NCBI GenBank assembly: GCA_964356335.1 | Contig: CAYHHI010000005.1 | Span: 46,763 to 110,762, forward strand | Direction of reading: 5' to 3' | DNA from: CAYHHI01 sp964356335 | GTDB taxonomy: Bacteria > Arandabacterota > Arandabacteria > Arandabacterales > Arandabacteraceae | DNA: 64,000 bases | Shown here: piece after piece, positions 1 through 8,465 of the stretch | Position numbering within the stretch: position 1 is the stretch's first letter | Layout: every line of letters begins with the position of its first letter | Notes under the pieces: model-generated | Databases searched by the model: none | What the model was told of the DNA's origin: nothing | Seen by the model: only the letters and a program-made list of their open reading frames with translations | Translations under genes and position numbers: made by a program

Positions 1-633
1 CGGCTCGCGGCCATCAATCCGGATGTGAAGCTGCCGGATATGGCAATCGTGGTCGTCCACAGGTCTGACGGCAGCGGCACCACTTTCATATTCAGCGATT
101 ATCTAGGGAAAGTCAGCGCCGAGTGGAAGGAGAAGGTGGGAGTCGGCAAATCGCTCAACTGGCCGGTGGGCCTTGGTGCCAAGGGCAATCCGGGGGTGGC
201 AGGCCTCATCAAGCAGCTTCCTGGATCGATCGGTTACGTGGAACTGATCTACACGCTCCAAAACAACATGCCCGCAGCCCCGGTAAGGAATAAGGCAGGC
301 AATTTCATCGACCCGACGGTTGCATCGGTGAGCGCGGCGGCGGCCATCCCGATTCCCGCCGACACCCGAGTCTCGATCACCGATACCGATGCTAAGGACG
401 GCTATCCGATAAGCGGTTTCACGTGGCTCGTGTTCTACCAGGAACAGAGCTACAGCGGGCGGTCAATCACGAGAGCTCGGGACCTGGTCAATCTGGTCAA
501 CTGGGTGATCCACGAGGGCCAGCAGTTCGCTCAGCCGCTCCACTACTCACCTCTGCCCAAGGAAGTGGTGACGAAGTCAGAGGTGATTCTCAAGTCGGTG
601 ACCTTCAACGCAAGGCCGCTGCCGAAGAAGTGA
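1..633 (+). CDS. pstS: Phosphate ABC transporter substrate-binding protein PstS, C-terminal part
   Basis: The reading frame is open from base 1, so the N-terminus and any signal peptide lie outside the window. The 210 visible residues contain the PstS phosphate-site segment RSDGSGTTFIFSDYL, a GxGAKGNPGVAG stretch and PGSIGYVEL, all hallmarks of periplasmic phosphate-binding proteins. The protein captures phosphate in the periplasm and delivers it to PstCA. pstC, pstA, pstB and phoU follow on the same strand. Two small hairpins lie after the stop codon and may set a different expression level for this subunit. The assignment is firm; only the left end is missing. Confidence 0.95.
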   Translation, partial: RLAAINPDVKLPDMAIVVVHRSDGSGTTFIFSDYLGKVSAEWKEKVGVGKSLNWPVGLGAKGNPGVAGLIKQLPGSIGYVELIYTLQNNMPAAPVRNKAGNFIDPTVASVSAAAAIPIPADTRVSITDTDAKDGYPISGFTWLVFYQEQSYSGRSITRARDLVNLVNWVIHEGQQFAQPLHYSPLPKEVVTKSEVILKSVTFNARPLPKK

Positions 634-669
634 CGGGGGCCACCGGAGGCGGAGATCACGGCGGAGGGA

Positions 670-707
670 CATGAGCTGGGGCAGTCTCATGGGGAGAGTT
701 GTCTCCC
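670..707 (+). other. Tandem hairpins between pstS and pstC
   Basis: Two adjacent inverted repeats follow pstS. CATGAG (670-675) pairs with CTCATG (686-691), and GGGAGA (692-697) pairs with TCTCCC (702-707) across a GTTG loop. Neither has a U-tract, so they are better read as mRNA-stabilising or partial-termination structures than as a full terminator. In other bacteria pstS is made in excess over the permease by such processing; applying that here is inference. Confidence 0.45.
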
Positions 708-722
708 TCCTCCGCCTAGCCA

Positions 723-751
723 TTGTTTCCTGTGCGTCCATATTGTAAACT
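723..751 (+). promoter_or_regulatory. Possible sigma-70-like promoter before pstC
   Basis: TTGTTT (723-728), a 17-base spacer and TAAACT (746-751) match the spacing of a vegetative promoter. Matches to consensus are moderate (4/6 in each hexamer), so this may be chance. It would give pstCAB-phoU an internal start independent of pstS. Confidence 0.25.
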
Positions 752-877
752 CTCGGGGGTAAATGCACCCGAAGGGGAATTGCCCCAAGTGGCTCTCGGT
801 ATATGGAGGCTTGGCGAGTGCAGGTAATTGCCAGCCAGCAGCCTCGGCGGAGGCGTGACCGAACGGAGGCCGGCGAA

Positions 878-1735
878 ATGGCTTTCCGGCGTTCGTTGTA
901 CGTGGCAGCGCTGTGCATTCTGGTCTTGCTTGCGGGCATATTCCTCACGCTGCTCGTCGATTCCATGCCTTCTATCAAATCGCTTGGGCTCGGTTTCGTG
1001 TATGGCCGGACCTGGGACCCCGTGGCCGGGCGCTACGGCGCTCTGCCTTTCCTTGTGGGCACGCTGGCGACCTCCTTCCTGGCGCTGGCTGTATCTATTC
1101 CCTTCTCCCTTGCGATCTCAATTTTCCTGGGGGAATACTTCCGGAACGGGGCGGTATCGTCGTTCCTCAAGAGTGCCATTGATCTCTTGGCCGGCATTCC
1201 ATCGGTGGTCTACGGCTTCTGGGGGCTCCTTGTGCTCGTGCCGTTAGTGAGGGGCTTGCAGCTCAAGCTGGGAGTCCCGCCGTACGGGGTTGGCATATTC
1301 ACATCGGCGGTCGTGCTCGCGGTGATGATCATACCATACTCGGCGGCCCTCGGCCGTGAAGTGATCCAGCTGGTGCCATCTGACCTCAAGGAAGCAGGTC
1401 TCTCGCTCGGGGCCACGCGCTTCGAGGTGATCAGGAAGATCATCCTGCCTTATGCGCGCTCGGGTATTCTTGCGGGTACGGTGCTGGCCCTCGGCCGGGC
1501 CATCGGGGAGACCATGGCTGTGACGATGGTAATCGGGAATTCCAATTTCATTCCGAAGAGCGTTTTCAGTCCCGCCAACACCATGGCCAGCGTGATTGCC
1601 AACGAGTTCGTTGAAGCCACAGGCAAGATCTACGTATCGAGTCTTGTCCAGGTGGGGTTGCTGCTATTTGTGGTTACCACCATAGTAAACATTGTCGGCA
1701 GGCACGTCATCCGAAAGGTCAGTGTCGATATATGA
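878..1735 (+). CDS. pstC: Phosphate ABC transporter permease PstC
   Basis: This is one of the two inner-membrane permease subunits of the Pst high-affinity phosphate importer. The 285-residue protein has about six membrane segments. The ABC-permease EAA loop is visible (KEAGLSLGATRFEVIRKIIL), followed by the PstC-typical GRAIGETMAVTMVIGN. I chose the ATG at 878 because GGAGG lies at 865-869, 8 bases upstream, and the first membrane helix then begins near residue 8. An ATG at 803 would add 25 polar residues but has no Shine-Dalgarno sequence. The stop codon overlaps the pstA start (ATGA), which suggests translational coupling. Confidence 0.93.
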   Translation: MAFRRSLYVAALCILVLLAGIFLTLLVDSMPSIKSLGLGFVYGRTWDPVAGRYGALPFLVGTLATSFLALAVSIPFSLAISIFLGEYFRNGAVSSFLKSAIDLLAGIPSVVYGFWGLLVLVPLVRGLQLKLGVPPYGVGIFTSAVVLAVMIIPYSAALGREVIQLVPSDLKEAGLSLGATRFEVIRKIILPYARSGILAGTVLALGRAIGETMAVTMVIGNSNFIPKSVFSPANTMASVIANEFVEATGKIYVSSLVQVGLLLFVVTTIVNIVGRHVIRKVSVDI

Positions 1736-2571
1736 ACCTCTTCGCGAGAATCCTCGAGGACAGGCTCTTCAAGGTGGGTGTGGTGCTGCTGTCCTTTCTT
1801 GCCCTGCTACCTCTTTTCCTGATTCTCTATTACATAACCAGGAACGGCATATCGTCGGTCAACTGGCACTTTCTGACCAGCCTGCCCAAGCCGGTTGGTG
1901 AGCTGGGAGGGGGCATCTCCAATGCGCTGCTGGGGACGGCTATCCTGCTCGCCCTATCCAGCCTGGTTGCCATCCCGCTCGGGATAGCGGCAGGCATCTT
2001 TCTGGCCGAGTACAGGCGGGGGCGGATACCTTATCTGGTGAGGTTGGCCGTCGAGGTTCTTCAGGGCATCCCATCGATCGTGATCGGTATCATAGCTTAC
2101 GCCTGGATCGTCCTGAGGATGGGGAAGTTCTCGGCGGTCTCGGGAGGAGTGGCGCTCGGCATCATGATGCTTCCGGTAGTGATAAAGGCCACGGAAGAGA
2201 CGCTCAGGATGATCCCCTACAGCCTCAGAGAAGCTTCCCTTGCTCTCGGCGTGCCCTACCATTGGACGATCATGAGAGTGGTCCTGCCGGCCGGGCTCGG
2301 GGGCATAATGACCGGTGTGCTGGTGAGCGTGGCGAGGGTGGCGGGAGAGACGGCTCCCTTGCTCTTTACGGCCTTCGGCAGTCCCTTCATGGACCTCAAC
2401 ATCTTCAAGCCCGTCAGCTCTCTGCCACTGGTGATCTTTAACTACGCCGCGAGCCCTTACCCCGAATGGCATTCGCTGGCCTGGGGGGCATCTTTCGTGC
2501 TTGTTGTGTTTGTCCTTGTATTGAACTTCATTGCCAAGGCGGTAACCAGGAAATGGAAAGTCCAGTTCTGA
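1732..2571 (+). CDS. pstA: Phosphate ABC transporter permease PstA
   Basis: Second permease subunit of the phosphate importer, 279 residues, pairing with PstC in the inner membrane. The EAA loop reads REASLALGVPYHWTIMRVVL and is followed by ARVAGETAPLLFTAFG, typical of PstA. The N-terminus has one strong hydrophobic segment (VGVVLLSFLALLPLFLILYY). The start overlaps the pstC stop by 4 bases and the 3' end overlaps pstB by 19 bases, so the three genes are tightly coupled. Confidence 0.93.
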   Translation: MNLFARILEDRLFKVGVVLLSFLALLPLFLILYYITRNGISSVNWHFLTSLPKPVGELGGGISNALLGTAILLALSSLVAIPLGIAAGIFLAEYRRGRIPYLVRLAVEVLQGIPSIVIGIIAYAWIVLRMGKFSAVSGGVALGIMMLPVVIKATEETLRMIPYSLREASLALGVPYHWTIMRVVLPAGLGGIMTGVLVSVARVAGETAPLLFTAFGSPFMDLNIFKPVSSLPLVIFNYAASPYPEWHSLAWGASFVLVVFVLVLNFIAKAVTRKWKVQF

Positions 2572-3311
2572 AGGTCGAGAACTTCAGCGCCTATTTCGGG
2601 GGCCATTGCGTCCTCCGTGGCGTGAATCTCGACATACCCAGGAACAAGGTCACAGCCATCATGGGGCCCTCCGGATGCGGCAAGACAACGCTCATAAGGT
2701 GTATCAACCGGATGCACGAGCTGGTGCCCGGCGCCCGGGTCTCGGGTCGGATGCTTCTGGGCGGCGAGGATGTATACGCCACCAACCCCATCATGATAAG
2801 GCGCAAGGTCGGCATGGTCTTCCAGAGGCCCAATCCCTTCCCGACCATGAGCATCTACGACAATGTCATAGCCGGGTACAACCTCAACGGGATGCACCTG
2901 GCGAAGAGCGAGCGCGACAGGATCGTTGAGGAGTCGCTCAGGAAGGCCGCCCTGTGGGATGAGGTCAAGGATGTCGTGTATCGCAAGGGCACGTTCCTCT
3001 CGGGCGGACAACAGCAGCGCCTCTGCATCGCACGTGCGCTCTCTATGAAGCCTGAGATTCTGCTGCTTGATGAGCCCACCTCGGCACTCGATCCCAAAGC
3101 GGCCTCGCGCATCGAGCAACTGATGGCCGAGCTGAAGGAATACGTCACCATAATCCTGGTTACGCACAACATCGCCCAGGCTGCCAGGGTGTCCGACTTA
3201 ACGGCTTTTCTGTATCTCGGCGAGATGGTGGAGTTCGGCCCCAGCCAGAAGCTCTTCACGGTGCCTGAGGACAAGCGCACCGAGGAATATCTCACTGGTA
3301 AGTTTGGATAG
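2553..3311 (+). CDS. pstB: Phosphate ABC transporter ATPase PstB
   Basis: ATP-hydrolysing subunit that powers phosphate import through PstCA on the cytoplasmic face. The 252-residue protein shows Walker A GPSGCGKTT, the signature LSGGQQQRLCIARAL, Walker B ILLLDEPTSALDP and the H-loop VTHN, all intact. The ATG at 2553 gives the canonical PstB start (MESPVLKVENFSAYF). A longer in-frame start at 2466 would add an unrelated peptide read from inside pstA and is rejected. The start lies within the last 19 bases of pstA, and phoU begins 9 bases after the stop. Confidence 0.95.
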   Translation: MESPVLKVENFSAYFGGHCVLRGVNLDIPRNKVTAIMGPSGCGKTTLIRCINRMHELVPGARVSGRMLLGGEDVYATNPIMIRRKVGMVFQRPNPFPTMSIYDNVIAGYNLNGMHLAKSERDRIVEESLRKAALWDEVKDVVYRKGTFLSGGQQQRLCIARALSMKPEILLLDEPTSALDPKAASRIEQLMAELKEYVTIILVTHNIAQAARVSDLTAFLYLGEMVEFGPSQKLFTVPEDKRTEEYLTGKFG

Positions 3312-3320
3312 GAGACGATC

Positions 3321-3995
3321 ATGCTTGACGAGAGAATGACCGGGCTCAAAAGGGAGATAGTCGAGTACGCGGGGCTGGTCGAGGCCATGATTGACAAAGC
3401 CGTCACCGGGCTCCATGCGAAACGTCGGGATATGCTGACCGAAGTAATCGAACGAGACGAACCCAGGGCCAATTCCCTCGAGATCGAGATGGATGGCCTC
3501 TGTACTGCGCTAATAGCTCAGTACGAACCCAAGGCGCGCGACTTGAGGACCGTCCTCATGGTTCTCAAGATGAGCAATGACTTCGAGAGGATAGGGGACC
3601 ACGCGGTCAACATCGCCGAGAGCGGCCTCTACCTTATGGACCGCCCGCCCGTTAAGCCCTACATTGATATCCCGAGGATGGCGGAGGTGGCGATCGGGAT
3701 GCTGAGGGACAGCATCTCGGCTTTCATAAACGAGGACGTCGGGCTGGCGAAGAGCGTTTGCGAGCGGGACGGCATCGTCGACGACCTCAGGATTCAGATC
3801 TTGAGGGAGCTCATAACCTACATGGCTTCGGATCCTACTACGATCGAGCGAGCCCTTCACCTGATAAGAGTCTCGGGGAACCTTGAGAGGATTGCCGACC
3901 TGTCCACCAATGCGTGTGAAGACGTGATATTCATGGTTGAAGGCCGTGTGATCAAGCACCACCACTTCGAGGAATCGGGCGGGCCCTCCACTTAG
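3321..3995 (+). CDS. phoU: Phosphate-specific transport regulator PhoU
   Basis: Negative regulator linking the Pst transporter to the phosphate-response kinase. The 224-residue protein has the two-repeat all-helical PhoU fold. Metal-binding signatures are visible in each half: SNDFERIGDHAVNIAE near residue 90 and SGNLERIADLSTNACEDV near residue 195. A GGAGA Shine-Dalgarno sequence precedes the ATG. It is the last gene of the pst operon. No PhoR/PhoB pair is in the window. Confidence 0.95.
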   Translation: MLDERMTGLKREIVEYAGLVEAMIDKAVTGLHAKRRDMLTEVIERDEPRANSLEIEMDGLCTALIAQYEPKARDLRTVLMVLKMSNDFERIGDHAVNIAESGLYLMDRPPVKPYIDIPRMAEVAIGMLRDSISAFINEDVGLAKSVCERDGIVDDLRIQILRELITYMASDPTTIERALHLIRVSGNLERIADLSTNACEDVIFMVEGRVIKHHHFEESGGPST

Positions 3996-4361
3996 AATTA
4001 ACCGGTTCCTGACCACCCTATTATAGCCAACCAACCGGTCGCACCTAGACTTGTCTCCGTATTATCCTGATACTGCCCCAACTGCCTCAAGCCTGGGACC
4101 TGTCCCAACCCATATTCCAGCATTTGGACGGTGACGCAAGAGACGGGGGCAAAGAGAGCGGGGGGCTTCACTGGATGCTGCGATGCTTGCCCCTTGAATT
4201 GTGACTCCGCGCGAAGAGTTTTTGGCTACCCATGCCCAGTCCGGCGGCAAGATGTCCCTTGCCAATCCCAGTGATCTTTAGACGGCAGCTTGAAGATTAG
4301 GATAGAAATTGGTAATTTCCCCTAAAGGGAAATCACTATTGAGAGCATTGGATACGCCGCC
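3996..4361 (+). other. Intergenic region with a 7-bp inverted repeat before the methyltransferase
   Basis: I see no convincing gene in these 366 bases; a 67-codon minus-strand frame at 4062-4265 has no support. Near the downstream gene is a perfect inverted repeat, ATTTCCC (4315-4321), five-base loop CTAAA, GGGAAAT (4327-4333), ending 28 bases before the ATG at 4362. It could be an operator or a small mRNA hairpin. A palindrome AACCGGTT sits at 4000-4007 just after phoU. Confidence 0.4.
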
Positions 4362-5108
4362 ATGGTTTCGAGACGAGACAATAAAGGACAGTCTGTTATC
4401 GGAGATGTCATGACCAGGAAGGGTGCTCCCCGGGGAGGCAGTGCCTCCCTTTCCAGAATCCTCGGGGTCTTGAGGCCGGGCATGAGGCTCCTCGATATAG
4501 GCTGCGGACAAGGACGCTTGATTCAGGAATTGGCCCAGCGCCAGAAAGGCGTGTCCCTGTGGGGACTCGATAATTCGCGGTCAATGATCGAGATTGCAGG
4601 TATCAACACCATGGCGCTTCACAATGTCATTCTGCTGGAAGGCGATGGACGTAATCTCCCCACTGCTGACTGCACCTTTGATGTTGTGACCACGCGCTTG
4701 GCCAAGTATTCCCAGCAGGAAGCTTTCCGTGTTCTCAAGAAAGGCGGCTATTTCTTCGCCTATGGTCTGGGGCCCGACGCAAACAAGGAGATTCGCGAGT
4801 TCTTCCCAAAGAGGATCCAGAGAGAGAATTTCTTCGCGGGCAGCGGCGTCAAGGATTGGAAACGGGCGCTCTGTCATGGCCTTCGAAACAAAGGCTTCGC
4901 TGCGTGCTCGGTGGAAGACTACAAGGACAGGCAGTACTATCGCAATGAGGCAGAGGTGATGGATCTGATCGAGATGGTCCCGCTTGTCCGTGACTTCACC
5001 AGGGAAGAAGATAAAGACATCGTCAGCGATCTTGTAGCCAGATACAGCGACAACATCGGCATTCCGATCACCTGGCACTACTATGTAGCCCAGGCCCGGC
5101 GTCCGTGA
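4362..5108 (+). CDS. Class I SAM-dependent methyltransferase
   Basis: A 248-residue protein with a Rossmann-fold methyltransferase core. Motif I (LLDIGCGQGRLIQEL, about residues 45-60) binds S-adenosylmethionine. An acidic residue follows strand 2 (GLDNSRSMIEIA), then GDGRNLPTADCTFDVVTTR and VLKKGGYFF, the usual motifs of the Methyltransf_11/25 families. The substrate cannot be inferred. No good Shine-Dalgarno sequence precedes 4362; an in-frame ATG at 4410 has GGAG at 4401-4404 and is a reasonable alternative start. The gene stands alone, with a 7-bp inverted repeat upstream that may be regulatory. Confidence 0.8.
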   Translation: MVSRRDNKGQSVIGDVMTRKGAPRGGSASLSRILGVLRPGMRLLDIGCGQGRLIQELAQRQKGVSLWGLDNSRSMIEIAGINTMALHNVILLEGDGRNLPTADCTFDVVTTRLAKYSQQEAFRVLKKGGYFFAYGLGPDANKEIREFFPKRIQRENFFAGSGVKDWKRALCHGLRNKGFAACSVEDYKDRQYYRNEAEVMDLIEMVPLVRDFTREEDKDIVSDLVARYSDNIGIPITWHYYVAQARRP

Positions 5109-5235
5109 TCCCACCCTTGCCTCGCTTCTTCAGGGCTGTGGCTCAGGTTTACAGGAACCGGCATGGTGTTTCGGATGATGAAGTGATTGGGACAATACAG
5201 TTTACCCTTTCGATCTCCATGAGGTATGGCTCATC

Positions 5236-6177
5236 GTGATTTTGATCACAGCGGGTTCAAGCCTGATCGGCCAGACCGCAGCGGTCTCGACATCAGCCCT
5301 GTGGACCACCTGCGCCATCCTGTTCGCGTCGGCGGGAAGGCGAATCGGTGCACTCAGCGTCAATGCCTACCGTATTGTGATTGCCATGGTGCTACTCGGA
5401 ATTGCTCACCTGGTTCTTCTTGACACTGTCGTTCCCCATGCGACCAACGGGCAATGGTTCTACATGGGTTTGAGCGGTGTGATCGGCCTTGCGCTTGGTG
5501 ACTTCGGCTATTTCGGTGCCCTCGTCCTCATAGGCCCCAGAAGAGGCGTGCTCTTGATGTCAACGGCACCCATATTCTCGTCCGTGACCGCCTATCTAGT
5601 GCTGGGTGAAGTTCTGAGTCCATGGAATCTTCTCGGCATAGCACTGGCACTGTCGGGTGTCTGCCTGGTGATTCTGGATAAGAACGTGCATGAGAGCGAA
5701 GTGTCGCCCACCAAGAGGCATGCGTTCTATGGTGTTCTTTGTGGTCTCGCCGGCTCGATGGGCCAGGGGATCGGTCTCGTGGTCTCGAAATACGGGATGA
5801 TGGTCGCAGGCGGAAAGGGAGTCCCGCCGCTTAATCCTCTTTCAGCAACCCTTATCAGAATGATCGTTGCCGCTGCCTTCGTTTGGCTCGCAGTTACGAT
5901 GTCGGGAAGGCTTCCCAGAGTGCTGGCCTCGCGCCGGGACACCGGAGCGATCATACGAACATTCGGGGGAGCGGCGAGCGGGCCCTTCCTCGGCGTCTGG
6001 CTCTCCATGGTGGCAGTGACTTATACAGTCGCAGGCGTTGCGGCGACTCTGATGGCCCTGATGCCCGTAATGGTGATTCCCATCCTGTGGCTGACATATC
6101 GCCAGAAAACAAGCTTGCGGGGTATGGTGGGCGCAGCAGCTACCGTCGCCGGCGTCGCCATCCTTTTCCTATTGTGA
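5236..6177 (+). CDS. EamA/DMT-family transporter
   Basis: A 313-residue integral membrane protein of the drug/metabolite transporter superfamily, with about ten hydrophobic segments arranged as two EamA repeats (roughly residues 5-150 and 165-313). The phrase MSTAPIFSSVTAYLVLGEVLSPWNLLGIALALSGVCLVIL is typical of the end of the first repeat (shown here as family pattern, not a catalytic site). Family members export amino acids, nucleosides or other metabolites; the substrate is unknown here. The start is a GTG with only a distant TGAGG upstream, so the N-terminus is uncertain. Its last 9 bases overlap the convergent serpin gene. Confidence 0.85.
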   Translation: MILITAGSSLIGQTAAVSTSALWTTCAILFASAGRRIGALSVNAYRIVIAMVLLGIAHLVLLDTVVPHATNGQWFYMGLSGVIGLALGDFGYFGALVLIGPRRGVLLMSTAPIFSSVTAYLVLGEVLSPWNLLGIALALSGVCLVILDKNVHESEVSPTKRHAFYGVLCGLAGSMGQGIGLVVSKYGMMVAGGKGVPPLNPLSATLIRMIVAAAFVWLAVTMSGRLPRVLASRRDTGAIIRTFGGAASGPFLGVWLSMVAVTYTVAGVAATLMALMPVMVIPILWLTYRQKTSLRGMVGAAATVAGVAILFLL

Positions 6178-7413
6178 ACCAGGGTTGACGATCTTCCCGA
6201 CAAAGAGAATCGTCCCTGAGTGCTTCTCCCGGATCATGAAGATGAACGGCCTGTCAACGCGCATCTCGAAGGTGTCAGGCTTAACGTCGATCATGCCGAC
6301 CGACGTGACTGCAGCCGCCTCCGTGCCTTCTTCATTCACCTCAACGAATGTCTTGTGCCTGACCTCATCTATCCAGAGACCCCCGCCTGCGAGCATTCTC
6401 GAGAAGTCAGCGTCGGGTGTGAAAGCGATTCCCATTCCCATTGCCGAGAGAACATCGTTGAGTTTCTCCTTATATTCGAGTTTGAATCGCGGCATGGCTA
6501 CCGTGCCTTCGTGGCCCGCGAACCCGGCAACCCAATTACTCCAGGTTTGTGAATCCAGCTCTGAGATCAAAGAATCAATGTCTCTGCCGGGCTTTGGCAG
6601 GAGGATGGTCATGCTGAACCAGCCATCCGCGTACGGCAGGTCTATTGCCTCCAATCGATCATTGGCGAGATGACTGAACTGGCTCGTTTTGCCTGGCTCA
6701 GGCTGCTCCATCATTTTGCACGGCGCCGTGGAACCATCCTGTAGGGTGAAGAGAGTATCTCTCGTGCGACTAGGATCGAACTGGTAGGTCCAGGCGCCCT
6801 TGAAGTAGATTGCGTTTATGAGAAACATGATCATGGCAGGGTTGATGGGCTTGTCCACGATCTCTTCGATCTTGCCGTTGGTGTTTTCCTTGACCCACGT
6901 GTTGATCCGGTCAGCGGCGTCAGGATTGCCGAAATCTAGACCGGTGATCTGGGCATTGAAGTATGTCTGGCACGCGTCGAGGAAAGGCTGCTCGAAGATC
7001 ATGCCTGAGCGGTACCAGATGGAGTTGGCAATTCGGAACTGCACCTTAGGATCGAGGGCGGTCAGCAGTTCGATCAGGCTCCTGTAACACTGGTCGATCT
7101 GTTCCATGGTCATGCCGGAGAACTCAAGGGTCGACTTCATTGCCTCCTCGGTGGCACCCGCTCCGCCGTTTAAGGTCATGCCGAGGGCCATGGAGACGCT
7201 GACAGGCGAGATGAAGACGTTCTGGTTTTCGGTTCCCCTGACGATCTCCCTGAAGAGTTTGAGGCCGAAGGCATTATATGATTGTACCAGCTGCTGCTCT
7301 TCCGGGCTCAGATTGCGAGGTGTACTCTTCCCGGGCGAGACCGCGTTCTCACCGCAGCTGAGAAGTGTGATGCAGATGAGCGCAATTGCGGCGAACTTCA
7401 CTACCTTCCACAT
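6169..7413 (-). CDS. Secreted lipoprotein serpin (inhibitory-type)
   Basis: A 414-residue serine/cysteine protease inhibitor. The N-terminus is a lipoprotein signal (hydrophobic core then the lipobox LLSC), so it is probably anchored to a membrane and faces the periplasm or surface. Family signatures include FISPVSVSMALGMTLNGGAG and, near the C-terminus, RPFIFMIREKHSGTILFVGK. The reactive-centre hinge EEGTEAAAV (about residues 361-369) has Gly at P15, Thr at P14 and small residues at P12-P10, as in inhibitory serpins. By count P1-P1' would be near Val-Lys, uncertain by one residue. The start at 7413 is set by AGGAGG nine bases upstream. Confidence 0.93.
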   Translation of the reverse strand: MWKVVKFAAIALICITLLSCGENAVSPGKSTPRNLSPEEQQLVQSYNAFGLKLFREIVRGTENQNVFISPVSVSMALGMTLNGGAGATEEAMKSTLEFSGMTMEQIDQCYRSLIELLTALDPKVQFRIANSIWYRSGMIFEQPFLDACQTYFNAQITGLDFGNPDAADRINTWVKENTNGKIEEIVDKPINPAMIMFLINAIYFKGAWTYQFDPSRTRDTLFTLQDGSTAPCKMMEQPEPGKTSQFSHLANDRLEAIDLPYADGWFSMTILLPKPGRDIDSLISELDSQTWSNWVAGFAGHEGTVAMPRFKLEYKEKLNDVLSAMGMGIAFTPDADFSRMLAGGGLWIDEVRHKTFVEVNEEGTEAAAVTSVGMIDVKPDTFEMRVDRPFIFMIREKHSGTILFVGKIVNPGSQ

Positions 7414-7631
7414 GGACCCACACCTCCTCGAATCGGGCGGCTTCGGGGACACTTAACTGGATTCTCTAAAGGGACGCTATCCCCATTTTCTCAGGTGGTG
7501 ACTTTATTGAGACCCGATCTGCTCCACCGCTTACTATACCAAGATTCAACCGTCCCTGCCACATGTCAATTCGGGGAAACATACCTGTTTCCTCAGAGGC
7601 CTGATCCCCAGAAGGCCCCGTTCTCTTTTCG

Positions 7632-8204
7632 TCATTTGGTGACTGCGTCGTAGCCTGCCTTACGGGCCTTCTCCAGCACCTCACTGTTGCTCCTTACATC
7701 TCCAAGCTCGTACGCGCCTGGAGCCAGGATGCTTGCAAAGAGGTTGGCTTTCACAAAATCAATAGCGTCAGTGAACATGCCGACTACGTGCCGCCCCGTA
7801 GCCGGATCGCTGTCTCCCATCGGGACTGCGAGTATGACGCGGCGGCCTTCGAAAGTCGCTTTGCACTCGGGATCAAATGCCTTTGAGAACCAGCGGTCGA
7901 CGAAGGCCTTAAGCTGGGCGCTGGGCCCCCACCAGTAGACCGGCGTTCCCAGCACCCATACTGCGCTCGCCTTCATTTTAGCGAGGATCTCCTCCATGTC
8001 ATCTGTCTGGACACACTTGCCCTTTTCGCGGCAGATGTAGCAGGCTTGGCAGGGCGCAATGGCCAGGTCGCCCAGCATTATCTTTTCGACCTCGGCGCCT
8101 GCTTCTTCCGCACCTTTAAGGATCTCATCCACGATGATCTCGGTGTTTCCTCCCCGGCGCGGACTGCCGACGATGCCAAGCACACGATGACCTGACTTCT
8201 TCAT
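7632..8204 (-). CDS. Iron-sulfur flavoprotein / NADPH-dependent FMN reductase family
   Basis: A 190-residue flavodoxin-fold protein. GSPRRGGNTE near the N-terminus is the FMN phosphate loop. It is followed by a compact cysteine cluster C-x2-C-x2-C-x5-C (CQACYICREKGKC), the [4Fe-4S] pattern of Isf-type iron-sulfur flavoproteins. GTPVYWWGPSAQLKAFVDR is the typical flavin-site and dimer segment. Such proteins transfer electrons to O2, peroxide or other acceptors in anaerobes; the partner here is unknown. The start at 8204 has a GAGGAGG Shine-Dalgarno sequence 5 bases upstream. It is separate from the neighbouring serpin (219-base gap). Confidence 0.88.
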   Translation of the reverse strand: MKKSGHRVLGIVGSPRRGGNTEIIVDEILKGAEEAGAEVEKIMLGDLAIAPCQACYICREKGKCVQTDDMEEILAKMKASAVWVLGTPVYWWGPSAQLKAFVDRWFSKAFDPECKATFEGRRVILAVPMGDSDPATGRHVVGMFTDAIDFVKANLFASILAPGAYELGDVRSNSEVLEKARKAGYDAVTK

Positions 8205-8465
8205 GTTTTCCTCCTCAGAACGCAAACCGTCCTAAATTGCCCATTGCCCATCAAGATCGGGACCTGCGTACAAGAAGACTCTACTCACATATGGTGGTGG
8301 ATTTCAACTGATCAATGACCGGCCAATGACCAAAATGACCAATCGGTGACTGGTGCGTGATCAATAGACGACTGAAGACGACTGATGTGGGATCAAGCCT
8401 TGAGGGAAGCCATGTTTTGATTCCAACAGTTGCCTCAGGGGCCGGCAGTCATTAGAATATCAAAG

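Noticed and set aside
3998..4039. Terminator after phoU from ACCGGTT / AACCGGT
   Set aside because: The arms are separated by about 25 bases and there is no U-tract.
4062..4265. 67-codon minus-strand ORF
   Set aside because: No ribosome site, no recognisable motif, and it lies in a GC-rich stretch where chance ORFs are frequent.
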